64,000 nt of DNA from Pyropia yezoensis (Eukaryota; Rhodophyta; Bangiophyceae; Bangiales; Bangiaceae). The number at the start of each line of letters is the position of its first letter. Within the stretch, counting starts at the first letter, position 1. This document shows, in pieces, positions 1 to 9,615 of the stretch. Position numbers and translations under genes: made by a program. The DNA lies in NCBI GenBank assembly GCA_009829735.1, contig CM020619.1, forward strand, positions 23,523,554 to 23,587,553, read 5' to 3'. The notes beneath the pieces are model-generated. The model had not been told where the DNA came from. It searched no databases and was given only the letters and a program-made list of their open reading frames with translations.

Positions 1-1200
1 ATGCAAGGTCTCTTTAAACAGACAGGGTGTCCAGGCGGCTCCCAGTTGAGCAGGTAACTGCCGTCCTTTCTCCCGGCACGCAAGGGGAGAACGGGTAGAT
101 GTACCCTGCCGTCGGAGATTCGGGAAGACACTTGGGGAGAGCGCGTGCCCTGCTCGTTTCCCGGGTCCGACGAGTCCGTAGAGGTTTCCGTCACCAGGTA
201 AAAGTCCGTAGGAGCTTCCCTTGCCAGAGCCTCCGTGATGCTCTGCAAGGTTGCCACCCAGATTGCGTGTACCTGTGCCTTGTCTGTCTTGGAAGGCGCT
301 TGCCGGTCAGCCCAGTTGACTGCCTTCGCAAACACCAGTTCTTGACGCTTGAGCTTCTCCTGGAGGTCCTTGGGAATGGTCGGGCACTGGTAGGACATGT
401 GGTCCTCCTTCTGGCACAGCCAACATGACCGGAAACGCTGGTTCATTACCTGCTCGTGGGCGACCAAGAAAGGTTGCTCCTTAGAGACAAGGCCGCCCCA
501 CTTGTCACCTGACACCACGGGTGAGGTCTCGCCAACTGCCAGCACCTGTATAGGGCTATCACCTCCCTTATACTTGTCGGGTCCGGGACGAACTCGCGAC
601 AACGGCTTGGACGTCGACACCATAGGAGCTTGGAGGGCCTTGGCTTCCCGGTGAGTGCCCTGGGTGTAGGCCATCAACTGCTGGAAGATTTGTTCTTGGG
701 TGTTCCTGGTTGTAGTTCTCAGCATCCACTTGATGATATTCAGGAAGCTCTTCCGAGAAGATCATCTTGAGCCTGCCCTCAGGGTAAACGTTGCCACAAG
801 CCTCGCTAATCTCCCGAACACGGCGGGCGAAGGCCTCTGGAGTCTCTTGTCGTTCCATGGTTGCCCGGTTCAACTTGCCCACTGCTTTGCGCAGGGAGTC
901 CGCGTCAGCGTGTTTGGACAGGAGCCAGTTGACCGCCTCCGGATAGCTCCCAACGGTACGCCCGACAATGTGTCCGGCAGAGTCTGGGAGAACCTGTGCG
1001 AACCGCTGTTCTGCTTCTCCGGTCATGAAGTTAACCAGGAGGTAGAGTGCCTTGCCCTCGGACACATCGTTGTCGTTGCATGCCTTGACAAACCGGCGCA
1101 GGAAGGCAAAGATAAGCGCCGGTCTCTTCCCGGAAAACTTGGGATGTCCCCCGAAGCTCGGCTGCCTTCGCCGGTTCAGGGATGCCATCTTCTTGGCCAT
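1..1200 (-). pseudogene. Gag core and zinc-knuckle region, family B copy 1
   Basis: From the ATG at 1200 the minus strand encodes a capsid-like region alignable with family A gag (shared FAFLRR/FEFLRR, KACNDND/EACDDN and VNWLL motifs). Near position 715 the coding frame shifts; the continuing frame carries a zinc knuckle C-X2-C-X4-H-X4-C (around 420-380). In copy 2 that frame ends at a TAG, but here the TAG is a CAG and the frame stays open to the window edge. The frameshift is also present in copy 2. The protein would package element RNA in virus-like particles; this copy is probably not functional without recoding. Confidence 0.6.
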
Positions 1201-1215
1201 CTTCCGGGTGTAACC

Positions 1216-1911
1216 TTAGTCTTGGTTCTCCAGCCGGTAGTTACCCCAAAACGTGACCTTGTTCAGGGTGGCATCTCCCACTTGGTGGGCAGGACAGTCA
1301 AGCTCGACTAGCCTGCGCCAAGTGGGACCAGGGGATGCGTCCCAGTCGTATCCCTCCTCAGAGCTGGAGGAACTGGTCTCGCTGGTGCTAGAGTGAAGAC
1401 GACGACGTCGACGCCTCCGGCTGCTCCGGTTACCGGTCTTGGAGCTCCCCGCCCCATAGGATGCAAGGGGAGGAAAAGATTGGCCCGTCCCAGGAGTCGA
1501 GGTCTCAGGGTGACCCGTAGAACCAGTTACAGCGGTGCCTCTGGCACTGCTAGTGCCCACAGGAAAAGGTGTATACACCCAGCTGCCATGTGTGGGTCCA
1601 GGAGTAAACACACCAGGGGCTATCCCTGGAGGTTGAGGAGCAGAACCGACAGGAGGGAGACGTCTGCTGCGACCGGACTCAAACGCCGTTGTCCCCGGGG
1701 TGGCTCCCACAGGAGGAACAACCGGAGGAACGGGAGCAGGAGGTGCTTGGCTGCGTGTGGACTCCAGTCCGCTACCGGGTGTCACGCCCAGGTCTGCTTC
1801 GCCCGTAGGGATAACGCCGGGTTGGGCACCGTCCCCCGCGGTGACCAGGGATGCGTCAAGGGACGCGGGGTCTACCCCTTTGGGCACCGTCGTGCCAGGG
1901 AGGGTAGCCAT
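1216..1911 (-). CDS. Gag N-terminal region, family B copy 1 (231 aa, ends at TAA)
   Basis: The frame starts at an ATG in good context (CCAACATGGCT), the same context used by family A gag. The product is low-complexity and rich in Pro, Thr, Gly and Ser. It has an Arg run followed by a Ser/Glu-rich acidic stretch, then a short ordered piece ending in Leu-Glu-Asn-Gln-Asp before a TAA. After the TAA the same frame continues through five more codons into an ATG and the conserved gag core, so this is the first half of a gag that is one protein in family A. Either the TAA is a lesion, or the element makes two gag products by readthrough or reinitiation. Confidence 0.65.
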   Translation of the reverse strand: MATLPGTTVPKGVDPASLDASLVTAGDGAQPGVIPTGEADLGVTPGSGLESTRSQAPPAPVPPVVPPVGATPGTTAFESGRSRRLPPVGSAPQPPGIAPGVFTPGPTHGSWVYTPFPVGTSSARGTAVTGSTGHPETSTPGTGQSFPPLASYGAGSSKTGNRSSRRRRRRRLHSSTSETSSSSSEEGYDWDASPGPTWRRLVELDCPAHQVGDATLNKVTFWGNYRLENQD

Positions 1912-2100
1912 GTTGGTCTCTTGACAGCCACAGTCCAGTTTCCTGCGTGTCCAAAGATCGCAAGACCACAAGAGAGGGGTTGGAGAGCCAGGAACGGGAT
2001 TCCCGTGAACGGGTGCAAATAATTCCCAAACCAAAGAAGAGGGCAGAACAGGAACAACCCAACCGCTGCTCCCAAATGTCTCTTTTCAAACACTCCGCAT

Positions 2101-2117
2101 CCCCTGCTGCTCCACCA
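2101..2117 (-). other. Candidate primer-binding site, family B copy 1
   Basis: On the minus strand the sequence just inside the LTR reads TGGTGGAGCAGCAGGGG. It begins with the TGG that pairs with a tRNA CCA end. The same 17-mer sits at the same place in family A elements (13300-13316) and in the deleted element (complement at 5990-6006). The primer tRNA would have a 3' acceptor strand CTGCTCC plus discriminator A; I cannot name it. Confidence 0.65.
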
Positions 2118-2121
2118 AATA

Positions 2122-2690
2122 TGTGGTACAAAACTCGACCCTCTCAGACACGTGTCAGTACCCCTCGGGGGAAAGCGACAGGTAACACAGAAAGTGGAAC
2201 TACGAGAGTAGTATGCCTGTTGCCGCACGTGCCTGCTCGCAGAGCAAACAGATACGCACGGTAATGCACACGGGGAATAGGAAAGCAAACGCGCAGTTGT
2301 CTTTTTCCTGAGGGCGCGGGCCAAGGGCGCCTCGCTGTCCCTCTTAACGTGCATCTGGGGGAGCCTCGGCACATTGGCCAGGTAGCCCCCCCATACCCCC
2401 GAGTGGCCCCGACCCGATTCTAACCTCGTCAGGTCGGGGGCCACTGTCTTTACTAATTATATTCCCACTTACTAATCTCAAACTCGAATTCTCTCAAATC
2501 AAGTGCCTAACAAATATACCGAAACCCATCAGAAATCCCTCTTCCACGTGTGAACACCGTAGTCTACCGCATCCCAGTGCCGGGCACGGGCCACGGCCGC
2601 CAACCATCACGACACGGCAGGCGTGTTCTGGCACCTGGTGCCCTCTGGTCGCACCCGGGTCGGCGCCAAGTCGGGGCGAGGGATGCTACA
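2122..2690 (-). repeat. 5' LTR of family B copy 1
   Basis: In element orientation it begins TGTAGCATCC and ends ACCACA just before the primer-binding site. The match to 22737-23307 stops at the same outer base, which defines the LTR start. The inner edge is set by its closeness to the primer-binding site and could be off by a few bases. The 3' LTR is outside the window, so no target-site duplication can be checked. Confidence 0.7.
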
Positions 2691-3360
2691 GGGCCGTCGC
2701 GAGCGCTGCCATCCCCTCTATCGCCCCCGCGGGGAGGTTGAAGGCGGCGGCCGGCGCCAACGCCGCTGCCGCAGGTAGCACCGCCCGCCGCAGCTGCTGG
2801 TCGTGGACACCCCCTGGGGAAGGGCCGGGGGAGGCACCCGCCGCCGAGGCCGCCGCCGCCGCGCAGCGGCGGCGGCCACACTGGCAGACGGATGGGCGGT
2901 AAGAGCGCTGGCGCGGCCCAGAGACCGCCGGCATCGGCGGTGACACCCCCGCCGGGGGGCAGAAACGGTAGACGAGCGGCAGCCGCAGCTGCGACGCCAC
3001 CTTCGCGGCCACAGCCAGATGCGACACGAGAAGCAACAGCGGCCACGCACGTACTCACACCCCGATCGTCGCAAATGCCCGCCTGCTCACACGCCGCCCG
3101 GTACAGGGGCGCCACTTCCGACCGCTCCGCCACAAGGGCAGTGGAGGGGGGATGACTGTGCTGGCCGCCGACCATTTCCTGAGCGACCATGACCGTGCAT
3201 CCATCGTCAGTGCACGAAAATGATGCTGGGCGCCACGGAGAGCGGGCCGCTGTCTCCATACCGCGCGGTGGCCAGCCAGCCGAGCTCGCCAGGCAGGTGC
3301 GGAAAAAACTGTGCCCTTCGACGTGGGCGGGCTTGCGAGGCATGCCTCCGCACACCAAGT
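2691..3360. other. GC-rich unique sequence, no supported gene
   Basis: This stretch lies between the outer edge of B copy 1 and the left LTR of the deleted family A derivative. It is very GC-rich with CCG/GCC runs. A 276-codon frame on the minus strand (3394-2564) crosses into both neighbouring LTRs, so it is not a gene as it stands. A GTGAGT that could be a donor sits near 3060 on the minus strand. It may include a host exon, but I recognise no domain. Confidence 0.4.
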
Positions 3361-3830
3361 TGTGGCAAAAACCACTCGCACACGCGACACCCAAGTTGGG
3401 GCGGTGTACAACGGCTGCCTACCGTGTCGGGGGAACCGGAAGAAGTGCAAGTCGCACACACTCTGTCCCTGTTGTGGGGCAGTCCCCCCCCTGAGAGACA
3501 AGAAGATGGTGTGTGGGCCAACAGTTTCTTGGTCGGGACGGGGAAGCGGGGCCAAGCCCCGCTGTCCCTCCCCTTTTCCCCCCAGGGTCCCCTCAGAATC
3601 TCGCCACTCGGAATCTCCCACCCCAGCACCTGCCAACCGGGCCACACGAAAATTCAAGACGATAAAATGCAGAAAACCCTCAAATCCACGTTGGATTTAC
3701 TACTAAGCTAACTATCCCTAACTTAGGGAATATGGACGCAAATGCATGGGGAGAAACGGGTCAGGCTAGTGGCCTGCCGCCCCTTCCATGGCACGTGTTG
3801 CTCCCCTACCTGGGGGTCATTACTGCCACA
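3361..3830 (-). repeat. 3' LTR of deleted A2 element
   Basis: 470 bp, bounded by TGTGGCA on the left and TGCCACA on the right (plus strand), the same terminal inverted 7-mers as the A1 LTRs. Most of its length matches 6009-6478 and the A1 LTRs, with scattered substitutions. It holds the dyad AAATCCA-CG-TTGGATTT, a near match to the perfect palindrome at 12961-12977 in A1. Confidence 0.85.
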
Positions 3831-4274
3831 GTGGCGACCGCGAGTTGCGAGTCTGTAGCGGGGCTCATGACCACCGAGTTGGCTCGAATCGGGTCGATTG
3901 TGCCCCAGCCGGCCCCACTTGGGCGCGGCAAGCGTCGGGCAAGCCGGGCATACTCGCCTCCTCGCCGTCGTCGCCGTCACTCGCGGTGATCTCCCTCCAT
4001 GTCGGAAGACGAGTTGTCTCATTCCGTCTCGGAGTCCTCTACCCCGTCGGAGACGGAGTCGGTCCGGCGTCTGCGTCGCCAACTTAGGCGCATGACCAAG
4101 CAGAAGGGTAGCCGCCGTCGTCGCCACTTGCGCGACCGTGAGGGGCGCGACGGTTCCGACTTGGAGCCGCCGCCCCCGCCGACGGGTGGGGAACGTTATC
4201 GGCGTCGGTCTCGCCGCTCGCCTCCACGTGAGGGCGAGGGCCGTGGTGTTGGAGAGTCTAGCATGCATGCCTAG
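3831..4274 (+). pseudogene. C-terminal fragment of the antisense gene (A2 copy)
   Basis: The plus strand encodes the last part of the antisense protein found complete in A1 (19455-21398), including the Arg-rich and Arg/Ser-rich tail. The final 91 codons (from about 3999) give exactly the same protein as 6713-6988 on the opposite strand, so this block and 6713-7157 are a recent inverted duplication. The N-terminal part is missing because the sequence is joined directly to the LTR at 3830/3831. It has no start codon of its own and is a fragment. Confidence 0.75.
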
Positions 4275-4385
4275 TTGGCAGCTGCCTTTGTTGTGAGATT
4301 GTATGGGTTAGGGCTGCAGTTAAAAGCCACTCTGCGTACCACTTCGACTTGAAGCACTCTCTTGGCACCGTCACTTGGCCTTCCC

Positions 4386-5198
4386 TCAGGTTGAGGGAGG
4401 GCAGTTAGGGTCGATATCATTCCGGGCGCAGTATGCCCGGACCTTCTCAGCAAGAAGATCTTCCACGTACTCCCACGTATCATCTTTGGCCTTACAGTTG
4501 AACCAAGGCACCCTCAACATGAGGCGGTTAGCGTCCTCATCCCACCCTTGGTTGATGAACTTATGATTCACGTATTCTTGCGGGCCCTTTGTGGTCGCAG
4601 GTAGCGAAGGCAGGCGCCACGCCTTCAGCGAAACACCAGCGTCAGCAAGTAGCTTGAACACCTGGCTAAGATGGCCGATGTGCTCCTCCGGACTTTGGGA
4701 GAACACAATGATATCGTCTAGGTGCACAAGACAGATCTGCCACGGTACTCCGGCCAGAATCATGTCCATGGCGCGCTGGAAAGTTGCTGGCGCGTTGCAC
4801 AGTCCAAACAGTAGTCGTTTGCACTGGTAGGTACCACAGTGACAGGTAAAGGTAGTTTTATGCCTGTCTTCCGGGGCAATGGGAATTTGCCAATGTCCCG
4901 CGTTACAGTCTAGGGTGGAGAACACGGCTGCATCCCCAAGTGAGTCCAGACAGTCGTCCACCCTAGGTAGGGGATAAATATACTTCACCGTGCTTTCGTT
5001 GAGCTTACGGTAGTCGATACAGAACCGTGTGGTCCCATCAACTTTGGGGACAATGGCCACCGGACTCGCCCACTCGGCGTTGCTGGGCTCAATCACGACG
5101 AGGGCCTCCATGCGAGCGACTTGCTCCTTAACGAGGGCCCTTGAACGGGGCCCTCCCCTGTACGGTTGTTGACGTATAGTGGGTGCACCGGGTTTCAA
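4386..5198 (-). pseudogene. Pol deletion fusion: reverse transcriptase joined to chromodomain
   Basis: The frame opens in the RT finger region and keeps the palm, but the catalytic YLDD is HLDD. After the Leu-Lys-Ala of the RT it jumps directly to the Trp-Arg-Leu-Pro that precedes the C-terminal chromodomain in A1 pol. The rest of RT, RNase H and most of integrase are gone, while the frame remains open. The C-terminal WFNC...DDTWEYVE block is intact. With the active-site change and missing domains it is not a working polymerase, yet an in-frame product of about 270 residues could still be made. Confidence 0.8.
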
Positions 5199-5456
5199 CT
5201 CGATTCGGTGCTAGGTGGCTCTCATGAGTCCCAATTGACCATCCCACATCTTGTGATATTGGTCCAAGAGGCGTTCAACTCGAACCCTCAACCGGGGTGG
5301 AACATTCTCCATGTCCACATGGGGTCGAAGAGAGGCGGCCGACTTGGCTTGATGCTTTTCCTCGTCAGAATTCGGGTCGCTACTCGCGCCCGCGCTGAGG
5401 GTGACCGCTACTACTGGTCCCTCGTGATGGTCGATATAGCCGAACTTGGCTCCCGA

Positions 5457-5913
5457 TCAAAGGTACTTTCCTTGAGGGTGGCGGGCGTAACAACTTGTTA
5501 CGACCCCTGTCACAGGCTCGAGCCCATCACTGACGAGTAAAGGTCCGCCGTCCTTCACCCGCCTACTTGGCGATGGCTCTATGCCGAAGTTGAATCCAAC
5601 CCGAGTGGATCTCGCGGGGACAATTCTCTCACCTTGGGACGTTCCCTTTGAGTGTACCACCCGGTGGCCGAAGTGCGAACGACCGGTCCGAGGAAGACCT
5701 ATAGGGTGAACACCCGACTTTGTCGGTGTGGCATACCGCCCGCACAGATACCCACGGCCCTGCTGGCTGGAAAGCCTCTAGCACCTCCGCGACCCCAGGT
5801 ACACCCAGTGTCTGGCCAGTTTTCAAAGGCGCCGAAGTCAAGTCGTCACCGGAGAGTTTCCCGAACGTCGGGGGGTCCGATCCAGCCGTGTTGGCTAACA
5901 ATCCACACGACAC
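5457..5913 (-). pseudogene. Gag N-terminal fragment, deleted A2 element
   Basis: Two short minus-strand frames match the first 130 or so residues of A1 gag (the SSDPP...GVPGVAE and the VGANFG...DGGPALV regions). They are offset by a frameshift near 5650. The gag ATG used in A1 (13417) is ACG here. Towards lower coordinates the sequence jumps to the protease-RT linker, so capsid, zinc knuckle and protease are deleted. Confidence 0.7.
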
Positions 5914-5989
5914 AGTCCAAGACCACCGTTCCTCTAAGACAGAGGGCCCCCTACACCCGGGAGCACCAAGAGGTAAAGTTTAACTCTGG

Positions 5990-6006
5990 CCCCTGCTGCT
6001 CCACCA
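5990..6006 (-). other. Primer-binding site of deleted A2 element
   Basis: The minus strand reads TGGTGGAGCAGCAGGGG two bases inside the LTR edge at 6009, identical to the A1 and B sites. Its preservation means the deleted element could still be primed for reverse transcription. Confidence 0.7.
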
Positions 6007-6008
6007 AA

Positions 6009-6478
6009 TGTGGCAAAAACCACACGCACACGCGACACCCAAGTAAAAGCGGTGCGCGAGGGCTGCCTCCCTTGTCGGGGGAACCGGAAGAAGTGCAAGT
6101 CGCACACACTCTGTCCCTGTTGTGGGGCAGTCCCCCCCCTGACAGACAAGAAGATGGTGTGTGGGCCAACAGTTTCTTGGTCGGGAAGGGGAAGCGAGGC
6201 CAAGCCCCGCTGTCCCTCCCCTTATCCCCCCAGGGTCCCCTCAGAATCTCGCCACTCGGAATCTCCCACCCCAGCACCTGCCAACCCGGCCGCACGAAAA
6301 TTCAAGACGATAAAATGCAGAAAACCCTCAAATCCACGTTGGATTTACTACTAAGCTAACTATCCCTAACTTAGGGAATATGGACGCAAATGCATGGGGA
6401 GAAACGGGTCAGGCCAATGGCCTGCCGCCCCTTCCATGGCACGTGTTGCTCCCCTACCTGGGGGTCAATACTGCCACA
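6009..6478 (-). repeat. 5' LTR of deleted A2 element
   Basis: 470 bp with TGTGGCA/TGCCACA ends. On its outer side it joins the chromodomain end of another pol copy (6479-6601, plus strand). The same junction appears in inverted form at 9148/9149, so this LTR and its flank are half of a roughly 600-bp inverted repeat. Confidence 0.85.
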
Positions 6479-6601
6479 CGTTGGTTTGGCTATATGGCCG
6501 AAGATGATACGTGGGAGTACGTAGAGTATCTTCCTGCTGAGAAGGTCCGGGCATACCGCGCCCGGAGTGATATCGACCCTAACTGCCCTCCCTCAACCTG
6601 A
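6479..6601 (+). pseudogene. Pol C-terminal chromodomain fragment (plus strand)
   Basis: It encodes WFGYMAEDDTWEYVE through the pol stop codon. This is the second half of the chromodomain, with a GYMAE variant where A1 has NCKAK. The frame is open back into the LTR to 6380, giving a 73-codon LTR-chromodomain fusion; the same fusion is present on the minus strand at 9247-9026. It is followed by the pol 3' spacer and the antisense gene, as in A1. Confidence 0.65.
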
Positions 6602-6712
6602 GGGAAGGCCAAGTGACGGTGCCAAGAGAGTGCTTCAAGTTGAAGTGGTACGCAGAGTGGCTTTTAACTGCAGCCCTAACCCATACAATCTCACAACAAA
6701 GGCAGCTGCCAA

Positions 6713-8614
6713 CTAGGCATGCATGCTAGACTCTCCAACACCACGGCCCTCGCCCTCACGTGGAGGCGAGCGGCGAGACCGACGCCGATAACGTTCCCCA
6801 CCCGTCGGCGGGGGCGGCGGCTCCAAGTCGGAACCGTCGCGCCCCTCACGGTCGCGCAAGTGGCGACGACGGCGGCTACCCTTCTGCTTGGTCATGCGCC
6901 TAAGTTGGCGACGCAGACGCCGGACCGACTCCGTCTCCGACGGGGTAGAGGACTCCGAGACGGAATGAGACAACTCGTCTTCCGACATGGAGGGAGATCA
7001 CCGCGAGTGACGGCGACGACGGCGAGGAGGCGAGTATGCCCGGCTTGCCCGACGCTTGCCGCGCCCAAGTGGGGCCGGCTGGGGCACAATCGACCCGATT
7101 CGAGCCAACTCGGTGGTCATGAGCCCCGCTACAGACTCGCAACTCGCGGTCGCCACAACAATACGAACGCGCTCCTCAAATCGAGAAGTCTCAATTACTT
7201 GGAGTGTTGCAGCAGACGCGGCCAACCAAGAAATGGGGCGCACAAACGTGGTGATTATCATCTCGGAAGTCAAGGGCGCGGCCGGCAGGACCAACTTGGG
7301 GTATACCGTGAGGACGGTGGCCCCCGAGTTGTGGGACACCTGAGTGGACGATTCAACGGCCACGCCTATAAGGATGTCCCCGTGCGGCTGGATTGGGACA
7401 GGAGGACCAGAAGGGGCTCGCCGACTAGGCGGAGCCCGAGAGTAACCGCGAACCTTACTCGGGGCCGCCGCAGTTGGCTGAGTCATGTAGTCGTCGTGGG
7501 AGGCCACGGCCACCACGATTGCCTTGTCCGGGGGTGGCGCAGTGTAGCGTTCCACCCCCGGGGCATACTGGTAGTCCCCGATGCCCAACCCCTCCATGAG
7601 CACCACGCGGCCGTCGTGAAGTTCACGGCCGACCCAGACGAACTGGCAAAGTGTGCCATCGTCCTTGGGCCCGCGGGAAGATCGGCGCAACTTGTGCCCG
7701 ATGCTTTCCCACTCGATGAGCTTATGGAGACGCAGCATCTTCTCGAGTAGGGTGAGCTGTCCTGATGAGCACCCCTCAGCAACTAGCTGAGGGGTGAGCT
7801 GCTCCAAACCTTGGATAAGCCGCGGGGAGAGATGGCAGAGCATCCCCCGCCGCTGGACACAAGACACTCAGGTCGACTTGACCTCGAGGAGCCACTGGGT
7901 TGCCAACATGGCGAACACCAGGTGGTCCGGGCTAGCCGTCAACATGACGGAGCCGAAGCGTTCGATGAACCGTGGTAGTAGCGCCGGGAACCCATAGGGG
8001 ACCTCGACTTGAGGCCACCTCTCGGGCTTGTTGGGGTAGTCTTGCTCCATGCTAGCAGGCGACTGCTGCGGAAACTCGAGGTGAGACGAGGTCACCAAGT
8101 AGGGACCTCGCCGGTAGTCCTTCTTCATCCGCACGTCGAAGTGATGACTGTGCGGATGGAAGTCACGTAGGCACGGGGGACGAGTTGCCACCGCGTCCCA
8201 CGTGAAGGACGGCACGTCGCCGGGGCCCGTGGTAGTACCCCCGCGGGCCAACACGTTTTTGGCCCGCTGCACGTCTTCGACCTCGTCCTCATCCAGGAAG
8301 GCAAACTGGTCCCTCTTGAAGTCGGCAGGAAACCCGACCCTACGGGGGAACTTCTCCCGTAGGCGGTCCCATACGCGACTCATCGCTGTGCCAAGTCGGC
8401 CACAGCGGAAATCAGTCAACCCCTCCTCGTACAGGGGCCAAGGGGGGTAGAACCACCTCCCCAAGGCCTCCCGTGGAATAACGGGGCCTACCTCCGGGGG
8501 AGATCCCGCCGCCGGCCCAAAGCCGGGAGACGCGGGCATCCCATCCCCCGGAGCGATCGCGGAGCCCCCGCCGGAAGTCCCGGCGGGCGCTACATCGAAA
8601 GGTGTATTCTCCAT
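6713..8614 (-). pseudogene. Antisense gene, A2 copy, broken by TGA at 7868
   Basis: This is a second long copy of the antisense gene of A1 (19455-21398). From the ATG at 8614 it runs 248 codons to a TGA at 7870-7868 that replaces a Trp codon. The same frame then resumes and runs to 6998, and the Arg-rich tail continues in 6988-6713. At the position of the A1 start, the ATG is GTG and a TAG follows a few codons later, so this copy would have to start at 8614. Over most of its length it can be aligned with A1 without gaps, with many conservative replacements (Lys/Arg, Phe/Tyr, Asp/Glu) and many silent changes. The function of the protein is unknown. Confidence 0.7.
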
Positions 8615-8640
8615 CCGTTCGTCCAGGGAGTCAGTCTACA

Positions 8641-9018
8641 ACCCCGGGGTCACCGTGGCTCGTGAAAACGTGGGACCAATACATTTCTGTTCTTACCACT
8701 GCCTACGATTCGCAGGTTCACTCATCTACCGGGGAAGTACCTCTCGCTTTTGTGACCCCCCGTCGCGTGCGGTCTATTGCCGTGCGGCGGCCGCCCCCAA
8801 CTAGGGAGGATGGCGGCAGTACGCCTACTCCTACTGAGAGTAAGGCGGAGTTCGCTGCTAGGCTTGAAAAACTCATCCCTAAAGTCAGGGCTGAGATGGA
8901 CAAAGCACAAAAGCGCTACAAGCGTACCTTTGACGAAAAGGTGCGCAACGCCAAGCATGTCCCCGGGCAAGGTGACTGGGTATTGGTCCACTCACACACC
9001 CCAACTGGGGGTAAGTGG
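8641..9018 (+). pseudogene. Integrase C-terminal fragment (family A pol)
   Basis: The plus strand matches A1 pol from the KTWDQ/FISILTTAYNSQVHSS region just after the integrase catalytic core to the THTPTGGK before the GPY-like module (A1 18600-18950). It is joined on the left to the upstream region of the antisense-gene copy and on the right, at about 9014-9019, to the chromodomain end in the opposite orientation. The catalytic D,D,E residues are not included. Confidence 0.75.
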
Positions 9019-9148
9019 CCTTCCCTCAGGTTGAGGGAGGGCAGTTAGGGTCGATATCACTCCGGGCGCAGTATGCCCGGACCTTCTCAGCAGGAAGATA
9101 CTCTACGTACTCCCACGTATCATCTTCGGCCATATAGCCAAACCAACG

Positions 9149-9613
9149 TGTGGCAGTATTGACCCCCAGGTAGGGGAGCAACACGTGCCATGGAAGGGGC
9201 GGCAGGCCATTGGCCTGACCCGTTTCTCCCCATGCATTTGCGTCCATATTCCCTAAGTTAGGGATAGTTAGCTTAGTAGTAAATCCAACGTGGATTTGAG
9301 GGTTTTCTGCATTTTATCGTCTTGAATTTTCGTGCGGCCGGGTTGGCAGGTGCTGGGGTGGGAGATTCCGAGTGGCGAGATTCTGAGGGGACCCTGGGGG
9401 GATAAGGGGAGGGACAGCGGGGCTTGGCCTCGCTTCCCCTTCCCGACCAAGAAACTGTTGGCCCACACACCATCTTCTTGTCTGTCAGTGGGGGGATTGC
9501 CCCACAACAGGGACAGAGTGTGTGCGACTTGCACTTCTTCCGGTTCCCCCAACACGGGAGGCAGCCCTTGCACATATCCCCGACTTTGGTGCTGGGTGTG
9601 CGAGTGGTTTTTG
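9149..9613 (+). repeat. Family A2-type LTR, plus orientation, 3' end clipped
   Basis: It starts TGTGGCAGTATTGACC like the A1 LTR and follows the A2 sequence to TTTTTGCC, where it lacks the final ACA and runs straight into family B reverse transcriptase. The join creates the stop codon of the B RT frame at 9616. Confidence 0.8.
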
Positions 9614-9615
9614 CC

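Larger units (their letters stand above)
1..2690 (-). mobile_element. Ty3/gypsy element, family B, copy 1 (5' part)
   Basis: This is the 5' end of a minus-strand LTR retrotransposon that continues past the left edge of the window. Reading leftwards it has a 569-bp LTR (2690-2122), a primer-binding site (2117-2101), a leader, and a gag region in two open frames separated by a TAA. It is nearly identical to the second B copy (9614-12828 plus 22211-23307). The two have unrelated outer flanks beyond their LTR starts (2690 and 23307), so they look like separate insertions rather than one segmental duplication. Its pol, if present, lies outside the window. Confidence 0.8.
3361..6478 (-). mobile_element. 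Internally deleted family A2 element (3.1 kb)
   Basis: Two 470-bp LTRs in minus orientation (5' LTR 6009-6478, 3' LTR 3361-3830) enclose fragments in the normal element order: primer-binding site, gag N-terminus, reverse transcriptase, chromodomain, and the C-terminal part of the antisense gene. Three deletions removed most of gag and protease, the end of RT through RNase H and most of integrase, and the first part of the antisense gene. The flanking 5-mers (CAAGT left, CGTTG right) do not match, so either the ends were rearranged or the LTRs did not arrive together. It cannot move on its own but keeps both LTRs and the primer site. Confidence 0.75.
6009..9614. repeat. Inverted repeat: LTR plus chromodomain arms of about 600 bp
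   Basis: The left arm (6009-6607) holds an LTR in minus orientation followed by the chromodomain end in plus orientation. The right arm (9614-9019) is the same sequence inverted: chromodomain end on the minus strand, then an LTR in plus orientation (9149-9613). The 2.4-kb interior carries an antisense-gene copy and an integrase fragment. The right arm's LTR lost its last few bases where it joins the family B RT. Confidence 0.75.

Noticed and set aside
2564..3394. 276-codon minus-strand frame
   Set aside because: It begins inside one LTR and ends inside another, so it is a chimera of repeat ends and unique GC-rich sequence; no domain seen.
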